Below, in pieces: positions 1 to 8,626 of a stretch of DNA of 64,000 bases. The DNA is from Marinagarivorans cellulosilyticus (GTDB lineage Bacteria > Pseudomonadota > Gammaproteobacteria > Pseudomonadales > Cellvibrionaceae). The stretch lies in the NCBI RefSeq assembly GCF_021655555.1, contig NZ_AP023086.1:4804685-4868684 (forward strand), read 5' to 3'. Position 1 is the first letter of the stretch. Every line of letters begins with the position of its first letter. The translations under genes and the position numbers were made by a program. The notes below the pieces were generated by a model. It ran no database searches. It was not told the DNA's origin and saw only the letters and a program-made list of their open reading frames with translations.

Positions 1-810
1 AACGCCACCGTACTTAAGCGCTTCGGTAATGGTTTCCCAGCCGTATTGCACAAGCTTAGAGGCATAACCCGCATCAACGCCGTCGGCGATCATTTTTTCG
101 TAACCGAGGATGGCGCCGGTTTGCAGCATGCCACAAAGGATGGTTTGCTCACCCATAAGGTCTGATTTAACTTCGGCAATAAAAGAAGACTCAAGCACAC
201 CCGCGCGATCGCCGCCAGTAGCAGAAGCATAAGCTTTAGCCCACTCGAAGCCGTGCTCTTGTGGGTCGTTTTCTGGGTGAACAGCGATAAGGGTTGGTAC
301 ACCAAAGCCGCGCTTGTACTCTTCGCGCACTTCAGAACCTGGGCACTTAGGTGCACACATAATTACGGTTAAGTCTTCACGTACTTGCATGCCTTCTTCA
401 ACAATGTTGAAGCCGTGCGAGTAAGCCAAAGTAGCGCCTTGCTTCATTAAGGGCATAATCGCGTTAACAACAGCAGTATGCTGCTTGTCTGGCGTTAGGT
501 TACACACTAAATCAGCTTGCGGGATAAGATCTTCGTAGGTGCCAACAGTAAAGCCGTTTTCAGAGGCATTCAAGAAAGACTGACGTTTCTCAGTAATGGC
601 CGCGCCGCGCAGAGCGTACGATACGTCTAAGCCAGAATCGCGCATATTCAAGCCTTGGTTTAGGCCTTGGGCGCCACAGCCCACGATAACCACTTTTTTG
701 CCCTTAAGTGCATTACAGCCGTCAGCAAACTCGCTGCGGTCCATAAAACGACAACGACCCAATTGGTCGAGCTTTTCTGCCATAGACAGAGTATTGAAAT
801 AATTAGCCAT
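1..810 (-). CDS. ilvC: Ketol-acid reductoisomerase, class II (N-terminal 270 residues; runs off left edge)
   Basis: Catalyses the NADPH-dependent isomeroreduction of 2-acetolactate and 2-aceto-2-hydroxybutyrate, the second common step of valine, leucine and isoleucine synthesis, in the cytoplasm. The product starts MANYFNTLSMAEKL and closely follows the long (about 490-residue) enterobacterial class II enzyme: the dinucleotide-binding motif VVIVGCGAQGLNQG lies at about residues 38-51, followed by NLTPDKQH, APKCPGSEVREEYKRGFGVP and SSFIAEVKSDLMGEQTILCGML. Exactly 270 codons are in the window with no stop, so the C-terminal half lies beyond position 1. The ATG at 810 is preceded by a weak AGG about 10 bases upstream. 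It is a single gene behind its own promoter and a terminator-like hairpin only about 20 bases from the start codon. Identification is secure. Confidence 0.97.
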   Translation of the reverse strand, partial: MANYFNTLSMAEKLDQLGRCRFMDRSEFADGCNALKGKKVVIVGCGAQGLNQGLNMRDSGLDVSYALRGAAITEKRQSFLNASENGFTVGTYEDLIPQADLVCNLTPDKQHTAVVNAIMPLMKQGATLAYSHGFNIVEEGMQVREDLTVIMCAPKCPGSEVREEYKRGFGVPTLIAVHPENDPQEHGFEWAKAYASATGGDRAGVLESSFIAEVKSDLMGEQTILCGMLQTGAILGYEKMIADGVDAGYASKLVQYGWETITEALKYGGV

Positions 811-833
811 GGAGTTAATACCTAGTAGAGGTC

Positions 834-871
834 AAAAAAATAGCCTGCGCCGCTCGATACGCGGCGCAGGC
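834..871 (-). terminator. Terminator-like hairpin in the ilvC leader (possible attenuator)
   Basis: On the minus strand an 11-bp perfect stem (843-853 with 861-871, 7-base loop) is followed directly by seven T residues (840-834), the form of an intrinsic terminator. It lies between the likely ilvC promoter (961-989) and the ilvC start (810), with only 23 bases between the T-run and the ATG. The upstream gene already has its own terminator at 1018-1055, so this one would act on the ilvC transcript itself. A GGGGCGC segment at 896-890 could pair with the 5' arm and form an alternative structure. The attenuation role is inference. Confidence 0.6.
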
Positions 872-960
872 CTAAATAATTCACTATAAGCGCCCCAAAT
901 CGGCGCAATGTATCACTGGGCTGGGACAGACTACTCACACAGCCCAAAAACAGACGCGGC

Positions 961-989
961 ATTCTATCGCAAAGCGTGCCAATGCTCAA
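961..989 (-). promoter_or_regulatory. Sigma-70-type promoter for ilvC
   Basis: Reading the minus strand, TTGAGC (989-984) and TAGAAT (966-961) are separated by 17 bases, a near-consensus sigma-70 arrangement. The predicted start near 954 gives a leader of about 145 bases containing a GGGCTG/CAGCCC hairpin (945-918) and the terminator-like stem at 843-871. No promoter has been tested. Confidence 0.5.
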
Positions 990-1017
990 AAGTAATAGCA
1001 AAAACCGGCTGCGCAAC

Positions 1018-1055
1018 AACAAAAATGCCGATCGACATTACGTCGACCGGCATTT
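1018..1055 (-). terminator. Rho-independent terminator after the xylanase gene
   Basis: A 14-bp stem (1023-1036 with 1042-1055, one G-T pair, loop of 5) followed on the minus strand by TTTTT. It sits about 55 bases after the xylanase stop codon and closes that single-gene unit. Confidence 0.75.
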
Positions 1056-1109
1056 ACGAGTGCGCTAGCTAGATAAAAGCTAGCCAGCGCAACCAAGGTG
1101 GGCAGCTGT

Positions 1110-2741
1110 TTAGTCGCGCCCTAGGTATTCCATTAACCAGTCCATCGCTGGGCGATGCTGACCGTTGCTTTGAATCAAGCCAGTGCCTTCACGCCAAGTC
1201 CGGCCGACAACATATCCCCACAAAGTCACGCCCACAACAGCAGGGTGTTCGTAAAATGCAGGGAATTGATCTTGGAAAATTCTCAACTGAAACGCATCGC
1301 CAGCACCTTGATCACTATCCTCAATGTCATACTCGGAAATGTACAGCGGCAAGTTACCGGACTGCTGGTGAATGTAATCAAGTTTTTCTTTAATCTCGGC
1401 CGCAGTCCAAATTTTTGGTGTAGTCCAGCTATGAGCTTGTAAACCTAGCGCATCGATAACTCTCTCGCCATTTTCATCTCTATAGTCTAGCGTGCTCCTA
1501 ATTACCGCCAATATTTCTTCAGTATTCCAGGTCAAAAAATTGAAGTCGTTGTATACGAGAATGGCGTCGGGACAATGTTTACGCGCCAACTTAAATGATT
1601 CAAGAATCCAGTCATTACCGAATGCACTTTGAGCGTAACCTGCAGGAGCATGCCCCTCAACGGCCTCATTCACTACGTCGATAATGGCAGTATCTGGGTA
1701 GCGCTCGCAATAGTCTTTCATCCACTCTTCAATTTCGCCGCGCTGTTCCGCAGGACTTAAATTGTTGATCCAGTTTGGAGCCTGTGCTCCCCACACAAAG
1801 GTGTGAGCTTTAACGGGAATACCGTTAGCGCGAGCGAACTCGTAAATTCTGTCAACAGGCCCCCAATTGTATTGATCTCGTGACTGCTCCACAGAGCCCC
1901 ACTTACCTTCGTTTTCTGGAGTAATTTGATTCCAATATTGCATGAAATCGCTACGAACACTGCCACCAGTGGTGATGTTACCGACGAACTTCTCGCCGCC
2001 GAAATCGGGAATAGTCGGTGTGGGCGGCACATAGTTAAGGTCTAACTGGCCGTCGTTAGAGTAAACACCAAAGCCCGCAAGGGTAGGATTCTCTACACCG
2101 GCAACCATCTCTATAGTCACCAAGCCGTCGCTGACCTGTACATCTTCAACAATTACGGTATGCGCGGCATATTGGCCAGCAGTGGCGAATAAGTCGAGAT
2201 TGCTAATCACCTGATTCCCTTCCACTGCAACACTAAAGCTGCGCTCGCCAGGCCCGGTAACGTATAACTCGGCAAAGTGAAGCTCCAGCGTATAAATGCC
2301 AGCAGCCGTCACAGGCACATTGGCCGTAAAAGTGCCATAACGCTCCGATTGATAAAGCGCACCATTAGAGGCGCCAGAAATCGCTTCGGTGGTGGTATTG
2401 GTATTGCCACCGCTAATGTACTTGTCGGTTTGGTATTGAATACCATCCATAGTGACATCGTCGCCACCAACATTAATGGCCACAACAAGGTCTAAATCGA
2501 TCGCAGGTGCACTTGAGCTGGACGCCACGCTTGACGGTGTTGGCGCAACAGAGCTACTACTAGAAGCAGGCAAGCTCACTGAGCTGCTGCTAGACACTGG
2601 CGTAACAGAGCTAACCGACGATATCGCTACTGCAGAACTACTTGTGGGGACCTCGGTCCCCGTACAACCGCCTAAGCTTGTGGCAGCGAGCAAACCCAAA
2701 GCCAAGCGCTTACAGGGAAAGGAGCGGATAAGTTGATTCAT
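1110..2741 (-). CDS. GH10 endo-beta-1,4-xylanase lipoprotein with malectin-like (CBM57-type) module
   Basis: A 543-residue secreted xylan-degrading enzyme. Residues 1-26 are a lipoprotein signal peptide with lipobox LGGC (Cys26). Residues about 33-80 are a Ser-rich linker. Residues about 85-230 form a malectin-like carbohydrate-binding module (VVAINVGGDD...YTLELHFAE). Residues about 245-540 are the GH10 barrel. Family landmarks are visible: TPENEGKW (274-281), HTFVWG, the acid/base Glu359 in DVVNEAVEG and the nucleophile Glu470 in YISEYD. Retaining cleavage of xylan is known for the family; outer-membrane tethering is inferred from the lipobox. The start ATG at 2741 gives a complete signal peptide. 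It is a single gene with its own terminator. The malectin module N-terminal to GH10 is less common than a cellulose- or xylan-binding CBM. Confidence 0.95.
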   Translation of the reverse strand: MNQLIRSFPCKRLALGLLAATSLGGCTGTEVPTSSSAVAISSVSSVTPVSSSSSVSLPASSSSSVAPTPSSVASSSSAPAIDLDLVVAINVGGDDVTMDGIQYQTDKYISGGNTNTTTEAISGASNGALYQSERYGTFTANVPVTAAGIYTLELHFAELYVTGPGERSFSVAVEGNQVISNLDLFATAGQYAAHTVIVEDVQVSDGLVTIEMVAGVENPTLAGFGVYSNDGQLDLNYVPPTPTIPDFGGEKFVGNITTGGSVRSDFMQYWNQITPENEGKWGSVEQSRDQYNWGPVDRIYEFARANGIPVKAHTFVWGAQAPNWINNLSPAEQRGEIEEWMKDYCERYPDTAIIDVVNEAVEGHAPAGYAQSAFGNDWILESFKLARKHCPDAILVYNDFNFLTWNTEEILAVIRSTLDYRDENGERVIDALGLQAHSWTTPKIWTAAEIKEKLDYIHQQSGNLPLYISEYDIEDSDQGAGDAFQLRIFQDQFPAFYEHPAVVGVTLWGYVVGRTWREGTGLIQSNGQHRPAMDWLMEYLGRD

Positions 2742-2982
2742 AGTAAATACCCTAACGTATTGTTATTCGAATTCTTTAAGTGATGCAACGGAGTGCTAGA
2801 GCACATCGCATTTAATCTTACGATACGGTTATAACATTATGATTGGGCTTTACTATATAGGCACACGCGCGCAAATAATACACAGATCACAGGCTTAACA
2901 AGTAAACCCAAAAAGGCGAAAAAAGGAGAATAAAAAGGTTAGCTTTGGCAAACTCGTGTAGCCCGCAGGCTATGATATTCAG

Positions 2983-3461
2983 CCTAGAAACCCCAATTGA
3001 GAGTCAAACAAGACCCATCACCTCGACAATGTCATTAACCTAGAAACCGCAGTTGAGAGTCAAAAAGATGCGTATTCCGTTGGTGTGCATGGCGTGTAGT
3101 AAAAATGTGTAGTCACCTTATTGGTGATGAATCATTTTTATCACGCGTCAGGTGCACCAAGGGGATGCGTAGACTTTGATAGTTCAACTGCGGTTTTTAG
3201 GATTAACTTAGCGGAAGCCGACAATTTTTCTGGGCTCGCTCAGGCCATCTACGACTTTGTGCTGCAAAGTCTACCCCCACGCATCCTTGCTGGGGCCGGG
3301 CACTATGCAAGCGCTCTGGAAAATCTCCTGCATTTTCGATCACCTTGTCATCCCTACAAGAGCCGGCGCGTGAATACCTAGAAAACAATCAATCAGTCCT
3401 CCGAGTGAGTAATATTTTTTTATGACTGGATAGTTACAATGCTTCAACTGCGGTTTTTAGG
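2983..3461. repeat. Mosaic of 163-bp MITE fragments around one intact copy
   Basis: The gap 2742-3519 holds no convincing gene. Besides an intact MITE copy (3039-3201) it contains an isolated left-type end at 2983 (CCTAGAAACC...TTGAGAGTCAAA) and an isolated right-type end ending at 3461 (TCAACTGCGGTTTTTAGG), plus internal bases resembling the MITE (AAAGTCTAC...ACGCATCC near 3265-3290). The outer ends lack matching 5-bp flanks (TTCAG and TTAAA). They are best read as remains of older copies into which the intact copy was inserted. Confidence 0.5.
3039..3201. mobile_element. 163-bp fold-back MITE, copy 1
   Basis: The ends are CCTAGAAACCGCAGTT and its inverted partner AACTGCGGTTTTTAGG. The whole element is an imperfect palindrome of 79 + 5 + 79 bases with TTATT at the centre. 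It is flanked by the 5-bp direct repeat ATTAA (3034-3038 and 3202-3206). It is the reverse complement of copy 2 (11993-12155) with about four differences. It has no coding capacity. Ends starting CCTA with 5-bp AT-rich duplications resemble IS1380-family elements such as ISEcp1, so mobilisation in trans by such a transposase is inferred. Confidence 0.85.
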
Positions 3462-3519
3462 TTAAAACCAAAGCAGGTAATAGCGCGAGCAGCGCTGCCT
3501 TCCTTCAAGTACTGCGGAT

Positions 3520-3903
3520 TTAACTCGGTATCATTTCTTCCAATTTCAACAGCAGTAAGTCTTCGTCAATGGGCTTGGTAACAATGCAATTTGCACCGCT
3601 AGCCATAATGGCGTCGCGCTCATTAAGCACAGCATGCGCAGTGAGTGCAATAATAGGCATTTCTTGAATACGTGGATCATCCCGAATTGCCCGAATCGCA
3701 TCTTTGCCATCCATCCCCGGCAAAGAGATATCCATTAAAATAATGGCATAACTGTTTTCGTTGAGTAGTGCCAACCCAGCCTCTGCCGTGGGCGCAACCG
3801 TTACATCGTAGTCTGCATCTTCTAACATCCAAGTCGCAAGGTCGGCGTTATCGGCGTTATCCTCCACCATCAAAATTGCTTTGCCACTAACCTCGCCTGC
3901 CAT
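3520..3903 (-). CDS. Single-domain response regulator (CheY-like receiver)
   Basis: A 127-residue stand-alone receiver domain with no output domain. The acidic pair E14-D15, the phospho-acceptor Asp58 (ILMDISLPGMDG), Thr88 (ALTAH) and Lys110 (TKPID) are all present, so phosphotransfer should work. The ATG at 3903 is preferred to the TTG four codons upstream because GGAGAGG lies just before it. It sits divergently from the binding protein and histidine kinase at 4129-7299, so that kinase is a likely phosphodonor. The family acts by docking on another protein or as a phosphorelay intermediate; the partner cannot be named from sequence. Confidence 0.85.
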   Translation of the reverse strand: MAGEVSGKAILMVEDNADNADLATWMLEDADYDVTVAPTAEAGLALLNENSYAIILMDISLPGMDGKDAIRAIRDDPRIQEMPIIALTAHAVLNERDAIMASGANCIVTKPIDEDLLLLKLEEMIPS

Positions 3904-4128
3904 ATGCCTCTCCAATGTACGATAAATTAACCCTACCCCTCATTGCTTAAGGTTAAACCACAGGCGCTAAAGCTGCCATAAACAATACAGAATTTGTGCA
4001 CATTTATTAACCAAAGCTACACTCATAAGAGAGGAATGAAGGTTATATAACGAAATCATTATTTTCATGAATTAAATATATTAAACAATTAATTCCTATA
4101 GCAGTAACCAATAACATAGGCAAAAAAC

Positions 4129-5439
4129 ATGGCTAGTTCGAGCAATAAAAACTCCGACACGAGCACACTGGAAACACCAGCTTTATCGCGGCGCAAGCTA
4201 TTGCAGCAAACATCCGCCGCCAGTGCCGGATTAATGGCGGCTACAAGCGCACCATACGTATTTGCCAAGAAAACGCCTATTACTTTGCGCGTCATGGGCA
4301 CCCACGTAACACTGCAAGAAGAGCTTCGCCAAAAGGCGATGAGTGACCTCGGTTTTGAAATTATTTTCGAGGCCAAAGGCAGCGCCGCCGTTATGCAAAA
4401 AGCCGCTATGTTTCCTGAGTCGTTCGACCTGTACGAGCAATGGTCTAATAGCATTAACGTGCTGTGGCACTCAGGCTCGATTAAAGCTATTGATAAACAG
4501 CGCCTTGCCCACTGGGATGAAATTAACAGCCTCACCAAAACAGGGCAGCTCAATCCGCAAGCAAAATTTGGCGCAGGCGATGCGCCCTATAAATTACTGC
4601 ATGTGCAAAAAAACGGTGAGTTATCGTCTACCCCTAGCAATCAAGTGAGCTTTTTACCTTATGTGCACAATGTGGACTCGTTTGGCTACAACACAAACCA
4701 TATTGCCGCAGGTAAGCCCTATGAAACCGAAAGCTGGGCTTGGTTATTAGACGATGAATACCGCGGTAAGGTCGGCGTGGTTAACGCGCCCACTATTGGC
4801 TTATTCGATATGGCCCTTGCCGCCCAAGCAAAAAACCTGATGCAATTTAAGGATATTGGCAACATTACACGTGAAGAGCTAGACCAACTTTTTGCTATTT
4901 TGGATGAGAAAAAACAACAAGGGCACTTTAGTGGCTTTTGGACTTCCGTACCCGAATCTGTCGAGTTTATGAAAAGCGGGCGCGTAATAATAGAAAGCAT
5001 GTTCTCCCCTGCCGTTTCAGCACTCAATGGCCAGAATATTCCCGTGATATACGCCGCCCCAAAAGAGGGTTATCGCGGTTGGCATGGCGTTATGTGCTTA
5101 TCTTCAGCAACAACCGACAGACAAGAAGACGCCGCCTATGACTATATGAATTGGTGGCTATCGGGGTGGCCGGGAGCCTTTATTGCCCGCCAAGGCTATT
5201 ACATTTCCAACCCGCAGCGCTCGCAAGAATACCTCAGTAAAAACGAATGGGAATATTGGTACAACGGCCACGCCACCCAAGAAATATTAAAAGGGACCGA
5301 CGGTAATATTGCCGTACGCGCAGGCGAAGTCCGTACTGGCGGCTCCTACGAGCAACGTCTTAGTAACGTGGCCGTTTGGAACACGGTTATGCCCACTTAC
5401 GACTATAGTTTGCAAAAATGGTATGAGTTTATCAGCTGA
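4129..5439 (+). CDS. Tat-exported extracellular solute-binding protein (PotD/ABC type), orphan
   Basis: A 436-residue periplasmic binding protein. Residues about 20-46 form a twin-arginine signal (SRRKLLQQTSAASAGLMAATSAPYVFA). The mature part begins ITLRVMGTHVTLQEEL and carries the alternating lobes typical of spermidine/putrescine-like family 1 binding proteins (EIIFEAKGSAAVMQKAAMF). No ABC permease or ATPase gene is nearby. Instead a membrane histidine kinase begins 12 bases downstream, which suggests a ligand-sensing rather than transport role (inference). The ATG at 4129 has only a weak upstream purine stretch but places the RR motif at a normal distance. The ligand is unknown; the polyamine relationship is only fold-level. 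Confidence 0.8.
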   Translation: MASSSNKNSDTSTLETPALSRRKLLQQTSAASAGLMAATSAPYVFAKKTPITLRVMGTHVTLQEELRQKAMSDLGFEIIFEAKGSAAVMQKAAMFPESFDLYEQWSNSINVLWHSGSIKAIDKQRLAHWDEINSLTKTGQLNPQAKFGAGDAPYKLLHVQKNGELSSTPSNQVSFLPYVHNVDSFGYNTNHIAAGKPYETESWAWLLDDEYRGKVGVVNAPTIGLFDMALAAQAKNLMQFKDIGNITREELDQLFAILDEKKQQGHFSGFWTSVPESVEFMKSGRVIIESMFSPAVSALNGQNIPVIYAAPKEGYRGWHGVMCLSSATTDRQEDAAYDYMNWWLSGWPGAFIARQGYYISNPQRSQEYLSKNEWEYWYNGHATQEILKGTDGNIAVRAGEVRTGGSYEQRLSNVAVWNTVMPTYDYSLQKWYEFIS

Positions 5440-5451
5440 TAAGTCACCCAC

Positions 5452-7299
5452 ATGAAGCTATTTAAATCGTCAATAAAACTTCAAATCCTTATTGCCTACG
5501 CCATGCTGGCAATTCCTTTACTGCTGCTCGGCTATTCCAGTTTTAATACCCACCAGACCTTTAGCAAATCAATGCAGCAAACCATTGAGCAAGACAAGGT
5601 TTTATCCCTAACGGCCGCCTTGCAGCGCGATGTTATGGATTTGCAGCGCAACGTGCTTATTTATAAAGATACAGCCAGCTCGCACTCGGTCAATCATTCG
5701 GAACAACTTTACAGCCAAATTAGCCATACGATAAACACACTAAAAGATAACCCTCTTTTAGCTATTCAAAGTGACAAAATTATTAGAATGGCAGAACACC
5801 TTAACGACTATAAATCGAGCTTCGATATCGTGGTGAAAAACCGAGCCGAAAAAGCAGGGCTGATAGAAAGCTTTATAGATAAACAATCGCAAAAAATTAA
5901 TGCATCGCTGCTTTCAGCCGCTACACAAGCCACGCAAGAAACCAAATTATTACAGCACATCAATACAGCGCAACAAAATGCGCTATCCTACTTTATCACC
6001 AGTAATCATAAGTATGCGCAAGCCTTTAAAGAATCGATCAACGTACTCGAAAATAAAGTCTCAGATAACGAGGCGCCCTATAACCATGTTGTACAGTACA
6101 AAAAATCATTCTTAAAAATTGTCACAGTGCAACGCAACTATACATATTTAATTAATGTGGTTATGGCTGGCTCCGCCCGGGAAATTCTCTATTTTGCGGA
6201 TAAACTCACACAGCATGCACAAGAGCATACAAACGTAATTAGAAATACAGTTAGCCAAGACATCAAGTCTCAAAACTCTGTATTCTTCATTTTATCGGCA
6301 CTTAGTTTGCTAATGGCAATAATGACGCCGTGGTATTTCCTTAGCCTTATTATTAAGCCAATCCACAGCATTACCCAAGTATTCAAGGATTTATCCGAAA
6401 GCAAAGCCGTGGATAAAATCCCTGGCCTTGAACGCAATGATGAAATTGGTTTACTGGCTCGCGCTGCCGATGTTTTTAAATCCACTAACGAACAAACCTA
6501 TCAGTTACTACAACAAGCCAAGCTATCTGTCGCCATTCAGCAAAAACTTAACAAAGAACTGGAAGAAGCCAAAGCACACGCCGAAAAGTCTTTATCTGTT
6601 AAATCAGACTTCCTCGCCAACATGTCTCACGAATTGCGCACCCCCTTAAATTCGGTAATTGGCTATACCGTGCGTTTACTGAAAAATGCGCAAACATTTA
6701 CCCCGCGGCAGGTATCCTCCCTTAGCGCAATAGAGCGTAACGGCAAGCACTTACTGGCCATGATTAACGACATTTTGGATCTTAGTAAAATAGAAGCAAA
6801 CAAACTTGAAGTACGCTTCGAACCTGTTGATATTTACAGTTTATGTGAGGATGTGGCCGATCAAATGCAATCCTACAGCGAAGAACAAGGTGTTGCGCTT
6901 ATCTACTCACCACCAGAAAATGCTGAGCAAATGATCACAACAGACCCTATTAGACTATCGCAAATACTAATGAATTTAATCTCCAACGGCCTTAAATACA
7001 CCGAGCAAGGCACCGTTACACTCAGCATTGAGGCGCCAGCAAAATCACAAAGCATTACACTGTATATTCGCGACACAGGCATAGGCATAAGCGAAGAAAA
7101 TCTCAAACGATTATTTCAGCGGTTTGAACAGTTCGATAGCGAAACGCGCTATAAAATAGGCCACGGAACAGGCTTAGGCATGGCGATTGTTGAAAATGTG
7201 GCCCGCTTACTTCACGCCAAAGTACACGTGAGTAGCGAGCTAGGAAAAGGGAGCCTATTTAGCGTAGAGCTCCCAATAAAACCTGCCGCGCAAGTATAA
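5452..7299 (+). CDS. Membrane histidine kinase with HAMP, paired with the binding protein
   Basis: A 615-residue sensor kinase. A first membrane segment at about residues 10-28 and a second at about 275-298 enclose a helical periplasmic domain of about 245 residues. A HAMP-like linker follows, then HisKA with His393 in NMSHELRTPLNS, and a complete ATPase domain: N-box LMNLISNGLKYT, G1 RDTGIGIS, F-box LFQRFEQF and G2 GHGTGLGMAIV. The kinase should therefore be active. It starts 12 bases after the solute-binding protein, so the two are probably co-transcribed and the binding protein may present its ligand to the periplasmic domain. No receiver is fused; the divergent single-domain regulator at 3520-3903 is the nearest partner. 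The gene ends one base before the convergent RNase T2 stop codon. Confidence 0.9.
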   Translation: MKLFKSSIKLQILIAYAMLAIPLLLLGYSSFNTHQTFSKSMQQTIEQDKVLSLTAALQRDVMDLQRNVLIYKDTASSHSVNHSEQLYSQISHTINTLKDNPLLAIQSDKIIRMAEHLNDYKSSFDIVVKNRAEKAGLIESFIDKQSQKINASLLSAATQATQETKLLQHINTAQQNALSYFITSNHKYAQAFKESINVLENKVSDNEAPYNHVVQYKKSFLKIVTVQRNYTYLINVVMAGSAREILYFADKLTQHAQEHTNVIRNTVSQDIKSQNSVFFILSALSLLMAIMTPWYFLSLIIKPIHSITQVFKDLSESKAVDKIPGLERNDEIGLLARAADVFKSTNEQTYQLLQQAKLSVAIQQKLNKELEEAKAHAEKSLSVKSDFLANMSHELRTPLNSVIGYTVRLLKNAQTFTPRQVSSLSAIERNGKHLLAMINDILDLSKIEANKLEVRFEPVDIYSLCEDVADQMQSYSEEQGVALIYSPPENAEQMITTDPIRLSQILMNLISNGLKYTEQGTVTLSIEAPAKSQSITLYIRDTGIGISEENLKRLFQRFEQFDSETRYKIGHGTGLGMAIVENVARLLHAKVHVSSELGKGSLFSVELPIKPAAQV

Positions 7300-8340
7300 C
7301 TATTGCGGCGCCGCATCGATAACAAAACTAGCGCCACAACTGCCAGAGCCATTAGTTGGCACCGAACCCACCTGCAATAAATCGGTTAATTGGCTTGCTT
7401 GCTCAAGGGTTTGTGGCAAAGCAATTTGCAATTCTGTTAACAGGCCCTGGCTGCATTGTAAGGCAACACGCCGGTAGGTATTGCGACCAAAACTTTGATT
7501 AAACGCTTTTTCAAACGCATCGCGGGTCACTCGCTGGCCAATATTCGGCGCAATAAAATCACTTACAAATGCCGACTGATTCACCTGTTTAACCAATGCC
7601 AACGAAAGTGAGAAATAATCATTTTCAGATAACCCCGAGCAAGTGCCGTGCTTCCACCATTCGTGCCGCTGCAAACAGGTACCGGCGCTGGCACTCGGCA
7701 TTACAATACCAAGGGCTTGCCGCAACTCGGGCTCTATGGTTAACGCAGGGTAAGCACAAAAACTCGAAGGCTTTTCTTTCACCGCGCCACAATAGCCATA
7801 GCGCCGGCCGCAACTTTGCCGGTTTGGCCACAAGCCATGCAAAGTAAAATGCGAAGCATCAAAGCGCGCTTGGCTTAAAGTTATGCACTCTTGCTTATCA
7901 CCGCCACGCACCTCACAAAATGCAGGCTGCCAACTCACTGCTAGCACATTGGCATCAAACTGGTTTGCCAGCTGGCAGCTGGCCCCGGCTGGGGCTTGTG
8001 CGTTTCGCGCGGGGCGCAACTCTACATTCAACAACTCACCGCATTGCGCGGCAACCCAGCGATCAGGTTGCGGGGCGATGCCGGTCTTTACCCGCACCCA
8101 AGTCGCAACGCCCTCTTCGCTAAGCACCTCGATAATGGGGTAGCGCTCCGCAACTTTTGTACGTAAGCCCCCAGGGTTAGTACCCTTGCGCTTAGATTGG
8201 TACAAATCACACGGTTGCGTCGCAACAAATTCACCGCTCGCTGGCGCGGCATAAGCTACAGGGCCTTGCAATAACATCAGCCAACACACCAATGCCACCA
8301 ACCTTACGCCACAAGATTTCACACTCAATTTTGTTTTCAT
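7300..8340 (-). CDS. Secreted RNase T2 family ribonuclease
   Basis: A 346-residue exported endoribonuclease that cleaves RNA through 2',3'-cyclic phosphates. A signal peptide covers about residues 1-31 (ending AYAA). A region of about 70 residues follows that resembles an SH3-like or other small all-beta module (not certain). The T2 domain carries both family motifs: FTLHGLWP (His168) and HEWWKHGTC (Glu227, His231). It is rich in cysteines, as expected for disulfide-stabilised T2 enzymes. It probably acts in the periplasm or outside the cell for nutrient scavenging (inference). It converges with the histidine kinase gene with no intergenic base. No terminator was evident for either. Confidence 0.92.
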   Translation of the reverse strand: MKTKLSVKSCGVRLVALVCWLMLLQGPVAYAAPASGEFVATQPCDLYQSKRKGTNPGGLRTKVAERYPIIEVLSEEGVATWVRVKTGIAPQPDRWVAAQCGELLNVELRPARNAQAPAGASCQLANQFDANVLAVSWQPAFCEVRGGDKQECITLSQARFDASHFTLHGLWPNRQSCGRRYGYCGAVKEKPSSFCAYPALTIEPELRQALGIVMPSASAGTCLQRHEWWKHGTCSGLSENDYFSLSLALVKQVNQSAFVSDFIAPNIGQRVTRDAFEKAFNQSFGRNTYRRVALQCSQGLLTELQIALPQTLEQASQLTDLLQVGSVPTNGSGSCGASFVIDAAPQ

Positions 8341-8626
8341 CGTGTTCCTTAATAATGAATAGCTATGATTAAAGCTAGAAACTGCACAAATTTCATACGA
8401 ATTACCGACTCTAACACAGCTTAATGGCTAGAATTTGACACTCAAGCTCCCAACATTTCCGATGGATAAAAATTAATCGTGCTTGGACGCAACCCGCGAT
8501 TAAAAACGGATTATCCAAAGGCTACAGCCATTGCGTACCAACCCTGCTAAAATCGATAAGATTACGCCACAATCCGCGGTCGTGGCTAAAACAACGCCGT
8601 AATTTTGCTGAAGAAGTGACCAGCTT

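Noticed and set aside
822..1022. Leu-rich frame upstream of ilvC (LLRSRFLLLLLSIGTL) as an attenuator leader peptide
   Set aside because: It begins with TTG inside the terminator of the xylanase gene, has no ribosome-binding site, lies mostly upstream of the predicted ilvC transcription start and runs through the hairpin without a suitable stop.
1155..1442. Plus-strand frames inside the xylanase gene and similar opposite-strand frames in valS, sbcC and mgtE
   Set aside because: They lie fully inside well-recognised genes, have no recognisable protein features and reflect codon bias on the other strand.
2742..2860. GTGCTAGAGCAC palindrome upstream of the xylanase as a CRP- or LacI-type operator
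   Set aside because: A 12-bp palindrome alone is too weak and fits no known consensus.
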